DNA of 64,000 bases, taken from Methylibium sp035476815. GTDB taxonomy: Bacteria > Pseudomonadota > Gammaproteobacteria > Burkholderiales > Burkholderiaceae_C. The notes under the pieces were generated by a model. The model saw only the letters and a list, made by a program, of their open reading frames with translations. It was not told the origin of the DNA and made no database searches. Each line of letters begins with the position of its first letter. Position 1 is the first letter of the stretch. The stretch is from positions 1 to 64,000 of the forward strand of contig DATILD010000046.1 in NCBI GenBank assembly GCA_035476815.1, given 5' to 3'. Of the stretch, positions 8,922 to 15,662 are shown one piece after another. Both the position numbers and the translations under genes were made by a program.

Positions 8922-10119
8922 ACGGGTTGCGCTCGTCGAGCTCGCCGACGTAGGCCTCGACCCCCGCGCCCTCGCGCGCCAGGAAGCGCGCCACCGCGTC
9001 GGCAAAGCGCGCGTCGGCCAGCCAGTGCGCCGAGTGCGTGCGCACCGGCAGCAGGCCGCGGGCCATCTTGTGCTCGCCCTGGGCGCCGCCCTCGAAGCGG
9101 CGGTAGCCCTGCTCGATGCACCACTGCAGCGGCTGGTAGTAGCAGGCCTCGAAGTGCAGGCAGCTCACCGCCGGCGTGCCGGGCAGCTGGCCCCAGTAGC
9201 GGCCGAAGGCATGGCGGCGCACCGGGTCGAGCGCGATCAGCGAGGTCGCGATGGCCTCGCCGCCGAGCCTCGCGGTGAACAGCAGCCAGTGCTCGGGCAT
9301 CGTCTCGGCCATGCGGGCGAAGAAGTCGCGCGTCAGATACGGCGTCGAGCGGTGGGCGCGGTAGGTCTCGCTGTAGCAGCGATGGAACAGGTCCCAGTCG
9401 GCGCCCGTGATCTGGGCGCCTGATCGCGCCTCGAAGCTGACGCCGGCCTCGCGCACGTAGCGGCGCTCCTGCTGCAGCTTGCGGCGCTTGTCGCGCTGCA
9501 GGCTGGCCGTGAAGTCGGTGAAGTCCGCGTAGGGCGCCGGCTCGCGGTTGCGCCAGTGGAACTGCACGGTGCTGCGCAGCATCCAGCCGGCGCGCTCGGC
9601 CGCGGCGCGGTCGGCCTCGTCGAGGAACAGGACGTGGATCGATGACAGGCCCTGTTCGCGCGCCAGGCTCTCGAGCGCACCCAGCAGCACGTCGCGCGCA
9701 CCCTCGTCGCGCGCCAACAGCCGCGGTCCGGGCACCGGTGTGAAAGGCACGGCGCACAGCAGCTTGGGGTAGTAGCGGCCGCCAGCGCGCTCCCAGGCGT
9801 CGGCCCAGGCCCAGTCGAACACGTACTCGCCGTAGGAATGGCTCTTGAGGTAGAGCGGGCAGGCGGCGACCAGCGAGCCCTCATCCTCGACCGTGATGAA
9901 CTGCGGCGCCCAGCCGGTGTCGGTGACGGCGCTGCCGGAATCGTGCAAGGCCGCGAGATAGGCATGGCGCATGAAGGGCGTCGCCTCCGGGCTCGCCTCG
10001 ACGAGCGCGTCCCAGGCGGCGGCATCGATCGTGCGAGGGTCCTCATGTAGCCGCAGCGTCCAGCGCCGCTCGGCCCCGGCGGTACCATCGATCGAACCGT
10101 CCTCGCGCTCCCGCTTCAT
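8899..10119 (-). CDS. GNAT-fold protein of the DUF482 (peptidogalycan biosynthesis/recognition) family
   Basis: A 406-residue protein of the family described as a FemAB-like/GNAT-superfamily domain, common in proteobacteria and without a proven substrate. Visible family features are the early ATPFMRHAYLAALHDSG segment, WAWADAWERAGG, the central KRRKLQQERR, and the C-terminal EGGAQGEHKMARGL. The start at 10119 has AGGAGC about 10 nt upstream, inside the first codons of nadE. The two divergent start codons overlap (CATG, 10117-10120). No signal peptide is present. Function is not assigned beyond a likely acyl- or aminoacyl-transferase fold. Confidence 0.82.
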   Translation of the reverse strand: MKREREDGSIDGTAGAERRWTLRLHEDPRTIDAAAWDALVEASPEATPFMRHAYLAALHDSGSAVTDTGWAPQFITVEDEGSLVAACPLYLKSHSYGEYVFDWAWADAWERAGGRYYPKLLCAVPFTPVPGPRLLARDEGARDVLLGALESLAREQGLSSIHVLFLDEADRAAAERAGWMLRSTVQFHWRNREPAPYADFTDFTASLQRDKRRKLQQERRYVREAGVSFEARSGAQITGADWDLFHRCYSETYRAHRSTPYLTRDFFARMAETMPEHWLLFTARLGGEAIATSLIALDPVRRHAFGRYWGQLPGTPAVSCLHFEACYYQPLQWCIEQGYRRFEGGAQGEHKMARGLLPVRTHSAHWLADARFADAVARFLAREGAGVEAYVGELDERNPFKPAPGA

Positions 10120-11791
10120 GCCCCGTGCCGCTCCTTTGAAGATCGCCGTCGTCCAGTTCAACGCCACCGTCGGTGACCTGGCCGGCAACGCCCGCCGCAT
10201 CGCCGGCTTTGCGCGCGAGGCGCATGCGCGCGGCGCCCGCCTCGTGCTGACGCCCGAACTGGCACTGACCGGCTACCCGCCCGAGGACCTGCTGCTGCGC
10301 CCGGCCTTCATGCAGGCCTGCGAGCAGGCCCTGGCCGATTGCGCCGCCGAGCTCGCCGACCTGCCGGACCTGCAGCTCGTCGTCGGCCATCCGAAGGCTC
10401 TCGACGGGGATGTTCGCACGCGCTCGCTGGCGGTGCAGCGGCGGGTCAATGCCGCGTCGGTACTGTGCGCCGGCCGCATCACCGCGTGCTACGCGAAGCG
10501 CGAGCTGCCGAACTACCAGGTGTTCGACGAGCGGCGCTATTTCGTCTCGGGCCGCGACGCCGGGTTGGGGCCGGTGGTCGTCGAGGCGGGCGGGCTCAAG
10601 CTCGGCCTGCTGATCTGCGAGGACGCCTGGTTCGACGAGCCGGCCGCGTCGGCCAAGGCCGCCGGCGCGCAGGCCCTGCTGGTGCTCAATGCCTCGCCCT
10701 TCCACCTCGGCAAGGCCGGCGAGCGCGAGGAGCGCATGGCCGCGCGCGCGATCGCGGTCGGGCTGCCGCTGGTCTATGCGCATCTGGTCGGCGGCCAGGA
10801 CGAGGTGGTGTTCGACGGCGCGTCGTTCGCGGTCGATACGCGCGGCGATGTGCAGGCGCGGGCGGCCAGCTTCGCCGAGGAACTGCTGCTGATCGAGCTC
10901 GGCGCCGATGGCAGCGTCTACGGGCCGCGCACGCCGCTGCCCGCGCTGGAGGCCGAGGCCTGGGGCGCGCTCGTCACCGGCGTGCGCGACTACCTCGGCA
11001 AGAACGGTTTTCCCGGCGCGATCATCGGCCTGTCGGGCGGCATCGACTCGGCGCTGGTGCTCGCGGTCGCGGTCGATGCGCTCGGCGCCGACCAGGTGAG
11101 GGCGGTGATGATGCCCTCGCCGTACACCGCCGACATCTCCTGGATCGACGCGCGCGACATGGCGCGGCGCCTCGGCGTGCGGTACGACGAGATCTCGATC
11201 ACGCCGATGTTCGAGGCCTTCAAGGCCAGCCTCGCGGCCGAGTTTGCCGGCCTGCCCGAGGACGCGACCGAGGAGAACATCCAGGCCCGCGTGCGCGGCA
11301 CGCTGCTGATGGCGCTGTCCAACAAGAGTGGGCGGATCGTGCTGACCACCGGCAACAAGAGCGAGATGGCGACCGGCTACTGCACGCTGTACGGCGACAT
11401 GGCGGGCGGTTTCGCGGTCATCAAGGACGTCGCCAAGACCCTGGTCTACCGGCTTGCCGCCTGGCGCAATGCCCAAGGTGGTGCGTCGGTGATCCCCGAA
11501 CGCATCATCACGAGGCCCCCCTCGGCCGAGCTGCGCCCGGACCAGACCGACCAGGACAGCCTGCCGCCGTACGAGGTGCTGGACGCGATCCTGGCGCGCT
11601 ACATGGAAGAGGACCAGGGCGTCGAGGAGATCGTCGCCGCCGGTTATGCGCGCACCGATGTGGAGCGCGTGACCCGGCTGATCAAGCTCAACGAGTACAA
11701 GCGCCGTCAGGCGCCGGTGGGTATCCGCATCACCCACCGCAGCTTCGGGAAGGACTGGCGCTACCCGATCACGTCGAGATTCCGTGCTTAA
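10118..11791 (+). CDS. nadE: Glutamine-dependent NAD+ synthetase
   Basis: A 557-residue two-domain enzyme that amidates nicotinate adenine dinucleotide to NAD+, taking ammonia from glutamine. The N-terminal nitrilase-like glutaminase carries the triad Glu47 (TPELALTGYPPEDLL), Lys127 (YAKREL) and Cys167 (LLICEDAWF). The C-terminal synthetase has the ATP pyrophosphatase loop SGGIDS at 306-311 and the later TTGNKSE motif. The ATG at 10118 shares bases with the start codon of the divergent GNAT gene and has no evident Shine-Dalgarno sequence. The PII gene follows 34 bp downstream and is probably cotranscribed, consistent with reported PII control of this NadE class. Confidence 0.96.
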   Translation: MPRAAPLKIAVVQFNATVGDLAGNARRIAGFAREAHARGARLVLTPELALTGYPPEDLLLRPAFMQACEQALADCAAELADLPDLQLVVGHPKALDGDVRTRSLAVQRRVNAASVLCAGRITACYAKRELPNYQVFDERRYFVSGRDAGLGPVVVEAGGLKLGLLICEDAWFDEPAASAKAAGAQALLVLNASPFHLGKAGEREERMAARAIAVGLPLVYAHLVGGQDEVVFDGASFAVDTRGDVQARAASFAEELLLIELGADGSVYGPRTPLPALEAEAWGALVTGVRDYLGKNGFPGAIIGLSGGIDSALVLAVAVDALGADQVRAVMMPSPYTADISWIDARDMARRLGVRYDEISITPMFEAFKASLAAEFAGLPEDATEENIQARVRGTLLMALSNKSGRIVLTTGNKSEMATGYCTLYGDMAGGFAVIKDVAKTLVYRLAAWRNAQGGASVIPERIITRPPSAELRPDQTDQDSLPPYEVLDAILARYMEEDQGVEEIVAAGYARTDVERVTRLIKLNEYKRRQAPVGIRITHRSFGKDWRYPITSRFRA

Positions 11792-11825
11792 ATTGAAGCC
11801 AGCGAATTTTTCTCCGGAGCCCGCC

Positions 11826-12164
11826 ATGAAACAGATCACCGCCGTCATCAAGCCCTTCAAGCTCGAGGAAGTGCGCGAGGCGCTGGCCGAGGTCGGCGTG
11901 TCGGGACTGACGGTCACCGAGGTCAAGGGCTTCGGCCGTCAGAAGGGCCACACCGAGCTCTACCGCGGCGCCGAGTACGTGGTCGACTTCCTGCCCAAGG
12001 TCAAGGTCGAGGTGGTGGTCAAGGACGGCGACGTCGATCGCTGCATCGAGTCCATCGTCAAGGCCGCCAAGACCGGCAAGATCGGCGACGGCAAGATCTT
12101 CGTCAGCTCGGTCGAACAGACCATCCGCATCCGCACCGGCGAGACCGACGACGCCGCCGTCTGA
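11826..12164 (+). CDS. glnB: Nitrogen regulatory protein P-II
   Basis: A 112-residue trimeric signalling protein that senses 2-oxoglutarate and ATP/ADP and is uridylylated when glutamine is low. The uridylylation site Tyr51 lies in the T-loop TELYRGAEYVVDF, and the C-terminal signature KIFVSSVEQTIRIRTGE is complete. CCGGAG lies 7 nt before the ATG. No amtB is adjacent, and the gene follows nadE, which favours GlnB over an amtB-linked GlnK; sequence alone does not separate them. By pathway knowledge it controls NtrB (encoded at 51 kb here) and probably NadE. Confidence 0.95.
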   Translation: MKQITAVIKPFKLEEVREALAEVGVSGLTVTEVKGFGRQKGHTELYRGAEYVVDFLPKVKVEVVVKDGDVDRCIESIVKAAKTGKIGDGKIFVSSVEQTIRIRTGETDDAAV

Positions 12165-12179
12165 CGGCATGCCGCCGCC

Positions 12180-12764
12180 TCAGGTGAGGCGGAAGTCGTC
12201 CGGGCCGGTCGCGCTGCGGGCGCGGTCGGCGAGGCGGTCCAGCAGTTCGGTCGGGTCGATCCCGACCTCCAGCAGCGCGCGCGTCCCGGGCGACACGAAG
12301 TCCTCGGCCACCGTGTCGTCCATCAGCGCGATCAGGCGGTCGTAGTAGCCGGCCACATTGAGCAGGCCGATCGGCCGGTCGTGGTAGCCGAGCTGGCGCC
12401 AGGTCCAGACCTCGAACAACTCCTCGAGGGTGCCGACGCCGCCGGGCAGCGCCAGGAAGGCATCGGCTCGCTCGGCCATCGCCTGTTTGCGCTGGTGCAT
12501 GGTGTCGACGACATGCAGTTCGGTCAGGCCACGGTGGCCGACTTCGCGGGCCTGCAGCGAACGCGGGATCACGCCGACCACGGTGGCGCCAGCCGCCAGA
12601 GCCGCGTCGGCGACGATGCCCATGAGGCCGACGGCACCGCCGCCGTAGACCAGTCGCCAGCCGCGTTCACCGATCGCCCGTCCGACGGCGCGCGCGGCCT
12701 CGGCGTAGTCCGGCTGCCGGCCGGCGCGCGAGCCGCAGTAGACGCAAAGCGAGAGCGGCTTCAT
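12180..12764 (-). CDS. LOG family (TIGR00730) nucleotide 5'-monophosphate phosphoribohydrolase
   Basis: A 194-residue Rossmann-fold protein with the LOG signature LPGGVGTLEELFEVWTW (about 100-116), preceded by the conserved VYGGGAVGLMG and the arginine of MHQRKQAMAE. Family members release the base from AMP or cytokinin nucleotides; bacterial paralogues are often annotated as cytokinin-activating or as lysine decarboxylase, the latter wrongly. It is translated from an ATG that overlaps the dgkA stop codon (ATGA, 12764-12761), so it is the last gene of the coupled operon beginning with the sigma factor. The physiological substrate is unknown here. Confidence 0.9.
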   Translation of the reverse strand: MKPLSLCVYCGSRAGRQPDYAEAARAVGRAIGERGWRLVYGGGAVGLMGIVADAALAAGATVVGVIPRSLQAREVGHRGLTELHVVDTMHQRKQAMAERADAFLALPGGVGTLEELFEVWTWRQLGYHDRPIGLLNVAGYYDRLIALMDDTVAEDFVSPGTRALLEVGIDPTELLDRLADRARSATGPDDFRLT

Positions 12765-13141
12765 GCCAGGAAATGCTGCCACAGCGCCGCCGCCCACACG
12801 CCGGCGCACAGCAGCAGCGACAGCAGCACCGCCGCGCTCGCCAGGTCCTTGGCGCGCTTGGAGAGGTCGTGCAGCTCGTAGCTGACCCGGTCGATCGCCG
12901 CCTCGATGCCCGAGTTGAGCAGCTCGACGATCAGCACCAGCAGCACCGAGCCGGCCAGCAGCGCGATCTCGACCCAGCCGCGGCCGAGCCAGAACGCGGC
13001 CGGCAGCAGCACCACCGCGGCCCAGGTTTCCTGCCGGAACGCGCTTTCGCCGCGGTAGGCCAGCGCCAGCCCGTCCATCGAGTAGCCCGCGGCGCGGACG
13101 ATGCGGTCGAGGCCGGTGCGGCCCTTGTACGGATTCGTCAT
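12761..13141 (-). CDS. dgkA: Diacylglycerol kinase
   Basis: A 126-residue inner-membrane enzyme that phosphorylates diacylglycerol to phosphatidate, recycling lipid released by periplasmic glucan and LPS modification. It has the size and layout of the DgkA family: an amphipathic N-terminus (MTNPYKGRTGLDRI), three transmembrane helices, and the catalytic signature ELLNSGIEAAIDR (about 69-81). The ATG at 13141 lacks a strong Shine-Dalgarno sequence. It lies 43 nt downstream of the RDD gene and its stop overlaps the start of the LOG gene. Confidence 0.95.
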   Translation of the reverse strand: MTNPYKGRTGLDRIVRAAGYSMDGLALAYRGESAFRQETWAAVVLLPAAFWLGRGWVEIALLAGSVLLVLIVELLNSGIEAAIDRVSYELHDLSKRAKDLASAAVLLSLLLCAGVWAAALWQHFLA

Positions 13142-13184
13142 CGCGGGCGATGGTAACGGCGGCGCGTGACGCGCCGACGGGGCG

Positions 13185-13691
13185 TCAGCCTGGCGGACGC
13201 GGCGCTCGCACGTCGACCAGGCTGGTGCCGCACAGCGCGTCGTGCCAGAACTGGCGCTGCGGGTGCAGCAGTGCCAGCAGCGCGTAGCCCAGGACGCCAA
13301 CCGCCAGCGCGCCGGCCATCGCCTTGCCGTGCCAGCCGTTGAGCGTCGCCAGCAGCGCGGCCGGCAGGAACCAGGCGTAGGCGGCGACGTAGCGCGCGAG
13401 CGCGCGGGCTCGCCCGAGCGGCCGACCGTCGGCGGTCTGCACCCGGATGTGCCAGGTCTGCATCGGCAGCGTCTGGCCGCGGATCGACCAGAAGCCGACG
13501 AAGTAGGCCCCGAACAGCACGAAGGACGCCGCGCCGAGCATCGCCGGCGGCGCCTCACCGATGGCCGCGACCAGCACGGCCCCGAGCACGCCGGGCAGCA
13601 GCAGCAGGCCGAACAGGATCAGGCCCTCGTAGACCAGGCAGGCCAGCCGGCGGCGCAGGCTGGGCGCCGCGGGCGGCAGCGTCGCGCTCAC
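13185..13691 (-). CDS. RDD family membrane protein
   Basis: A 168-residue inner-membrane protein with the RDD-family N-terminus RRRLACLVYEGLILF (about 13-27). It has two hydrophobic hairpins in the first half, a conserved GQTLPMQTWHIRV segment, and C-terminal FWHDALCGTSLVD. RDD proteins are small membrane proteins, some linked to Na+(Li+)/H+ antiport, but no function is established for this type. Translation starts at a GTG that overlaps the DUF3106 stop (GTGA, 13691-13688), indicating translational coupling in the sigma-factor operon. Confidence 0.88.
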   Translation of the reverse strand: MSATLPPAAPSLRRRLACLVYEGLILFGLLLLPGVLGAVLVAAIGEAPPAMLGAASFVLFGAYFVGFWSIRGQTLPMQTWHIRVQTADGRPLGRARALARYVAAYAWFLPAALLATLNGWHGKAMAGALAVGVLGYALLALLHPQRQFWHDALCGTSLVDVRAPRPPG

Positions 13692-14407
13692 CGGTCGCGA
13701 CCCGGCTTCTTGTTGTCGCCGCGCCGCGGCGCGGCGCCGGCGCCCTGGGCGCCGCGCTGCGGCAGCAGGGTGCGTTGGTCGACGAACTCGGGCGTCGCCG
13801 CGACCTTGGGCAGACCGGGCTGCTGGTGCAGCGGCGGCGCCGGACGCACCGCCAGCGGGTTGGTCGTCGCTCCGGGTCGGGCCTGGGTGACGCTGGGCGC
13901 CACGGCGCCGGGGCGGCGGCTGTCGAGCAGCGGGTTGGGCACGGTGTTGCTCTTGCCGCCGTCGGCCGACGGGCGGCGGAGCGACGGACGGTCAGGGGCG
14001 CCTCGGGCGGCCAGGCCGCGCCGTTGCTCGTCGGAGAGCTGCTGGTAGGCCTCCCAGCGCTGGCGGCGCTCGCTCGGGCTCAGTTCCTGGGCGCCACGGT
14101 AGTTCATGCGCGCCTCGTTGCGTTGGCGCGGGCTGAGGCGGGCCCAGTCGTCCATGCGCTGCTGCACGCGGGCTTGATCGGCGGGCGACAGGCGGTCGAA
14201 GCGCGAGGCCACGCCCAGCCACTGCCGCTTGCTGTCGGCGTCGGCGTTGGCCCAGTCGCGCTGCAGCGGGCGCAGGGCCTGCTGCTCGCGCGGGCCGAGC
14301 TCCTGCCAGGCCGGCCCTTCGGCGAGCAGGATCGGCGCCTGCGCCAGCGCACCGAAGGCCGCCAGCAGCAGCGCGGCCGTTACCGCAGAGAGGACCGGGC
14401 GGCGCAT
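13688..14407 (-). CDS. DUF3106 family secreted protein
   Basis: A 239-residue protein with a signal peptide (about 1-24, ending GALAQA), so probably periplasmic. The middle (about 35-125) contains repeated, charged W/L-x-x-L-S-P-x-x-R motifs such as FDRLSPADQARV, WARLSPRQRNEAR and QELSPSERRQRW. These resemble the repeats of DUF3106 and recall the helical LTxxQ-type repeats of envelope stress proteins. The tail is proline-rich and low-complexity. No catalytic motif is seen. The start shares one base with the stop of the DUF3619 gene (TGATG). Its position behind a sigma factor and a DUF3619 gene suggests an envelope-stress or anti-sigma circuit, which is inference. Confidence 0.8.
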   Translation of the reverse strand: MRRPVLSAVTAALLLAAFGALAQAPILLAEGPAWQELGPREQQALRPLQRDWANADADSKRQWLGVASRFDRLSPADQARVQQRMDDWARLSPRQRNEARMNYRGAQELSPSERRQRWEAYQQLSDEQRRGLAARGAPDRPSLRRPSADGGKSNTVPNPLLDSRRPGAVAPSVTQARPGATTNPLAVRPAPPLHQQPGLPKVAATPEFVDQRTLLPQRGAQGAGAAPRRGDNKKPGRDR

Positions 14408-14835
14408 CACTGCGGCTGCGGCGAGGGCGCCTTCAGGAACTCGGCAAAACCGGCGTCGGTGTAGGCGGAAGGGGGCAGATCGTCGGCAAGCAGCGCGGCG
14501 TCGATCTCGACCGCGGTGCGCAGTTGCTCGTCCTGCTGGTCGAGCTGGACGAACACCAGCCCGGCGGCCAGCGCCAGCACCGGCAGCGCCGCCGCCAGCC
14601 GCGGCCACCAGCCGCCGCGCAGCGACAGCGCGCCGCCCGAGCCGGTGGCGCCGGTCGCGGCCTCGCGCTGCACGGCGCGCGCCTTGCCCAGGGCCTGCTC
14701 GCGCGCAAAACGCAGCCGTTCGGTGATGTCGCCCGGGAGATCGGCGCTGCCTTCGTTCAGGCGCGCGGCCACCCGCAGCGCGTAGCGCGCCTCGGCGGTG
14801 GCGGGGTCTTTGCGGTGGCTGTGGCGGTCGATCAT
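14407..14835 (-). CDS. DUF3619 family single-pass membrane protein (candidate anti-sigma factor)
   Basis: A 142-residue protein with a soluble N-terminus (about 1-75), one transmembrane helix (about 78-98, LAAALPVLALAAGLVFV) and an acidic C-terminal part ending DAGFAEFLKAP. This is the topology of a membrane anti-sigma factor: a cytosolic N-terminus, one helix and a periplasmic tail. It lies directly after a sigma gene and is coupled to it by an ATGA overlap (14835-14832). It lacks a recognisable zinc anti-sigma motif, so the anti-sigma role is inference. Family assignment is from the characteristic gene neighbourhood and sequence style. Confidence 0.72.
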   Translation of the reverse strand: MIDRHSHRKDPATAEARYALRVAARLNEGSADLPGDITERLRFAREQALGKARAVQREAATGATGSGGALSLRGGWWPRLAAALPVLALAAGLVFVQLDQQDEQLRTAVEIDAALLADDLPPSAYTDAGFAEFLKAPSPQPQ

Positions 14836-15398
14836 GGCGCGATTCCCTTGAGCTTGAGCGCCTTGGCCAGCGCGTGCACGGCCCGGGAGCAGTGCGTCTT
14901 CACGCTGCCTTCCGAGCAGCCCATGGCGGTGGCGGTCTCGGCGACGTCGAACTCCTCCCAGTAACGGAGCAGGAAGGCTTCGCGTTGACGGGCCGGCAGA
15001 CGCTCGATCTCTCCCTCGATGGTAAGCAGGATCTGCGCCCTGGAAACATGGTCGGCGGCGCTCTCGGCGGCCGGGGTAGCGGCCAGGGCTTCCAGGGTCT
15101 CCAGGAAGTCGGCCTCGCCGTCGGCGTCGGGCGACTCGAGGTCGGAGAAGTTGCGCATCACGCCGGTGCGCACCTTCTGGCGCCGGAACCAGTCCATCGT
15201 CGCGTTCGACAGGATGCGCTGGAACAGCAGCGGCAACTCGGCCGGCGGTCGGTCGGCGTACTTCTCGGCGAGCCGGATCATCGAGTCCTGCACGATGTCG
15301 AGCGCGGCATCGTCGTCGCGCACGGCGTAGACCGCGCGCTTGAAGGCCCGTTTTTCGACGCTCTTGAGGAAATCGCTGAGTTCTTTGTCGGAAGCCAA
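14832..15398 (-). CDS. ECF-like RNA polymerase sigma factor
   Basis: A 188-residue sigma-70 family protein with region 2 (DDDAALDIVQDSMIRLAEKY, then FQRILSNATMDWFRRQ) and region 4 (ERLPARQREAFLLRYWEEF, then the helix-turn-helix MGCSEGSVKTHCSRAVHAL). There is no region 1 or 3, as in extracytoplasmic-function sigma factors. The TTG at 15398 gives the start usual for this group (MASDKELSDFLK), although no clear Shine-Dalgarno sequence is seen; a GTG at 15527 would add 43 poorly conserved residues. It heads an operon with DUF3619, DUF3106, RDD, dgkA and LOG genes and is divergent from ilvB. Confidence 0.88.
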   Translation of the reverse strand: MASDKELSDFLKSVEKRAFKRAVYAVRDDDAALDIVQDSMIRLAEKYADRPPAELPLLFQRILSNATMDWFRRQKVRTGVMRNFSDLESPDADGEADFLETLEALAATPAAESAADHVSRAQILLTIEGEIERLPARQREAFLLRYWEEFDVAETATAMGCSEGSVKTHCSRAVHALAKALKLKGIAP

Positions 15399-15662
15399 GG
15401 GTCGCGGCCGGCGCCGTTGCACGGGAAACGTGCGGGAAATTATGTCATCGGCTTCGTCCAACGCCGGCCGGACTCGGGGCCCGCGGCGGCCGATCGGGGC
15501 GGCGGTGTCATAATCGTCGCTTCGCACAACGCTCTTTTGCGTCTTTCAGCGCCGTCCGATCCGGACGGGCTGGGCAGATCGCGCAGGCTCCACATCCACC
15601 TCATAAGGGTGTGAAGAGGGGCACCGAAGGTTCTTCGTCAGAGATCAACCAAGAGGTTCTAC

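Noticed and set aside
15399..15662. Search for a branched-chain leader peptide upstream of ilvB
   Set aside because: No short frame with runs of Ile, Leu or Val codons was found; only a small hairpin without a T run is present, so no attenuator is claimed there.
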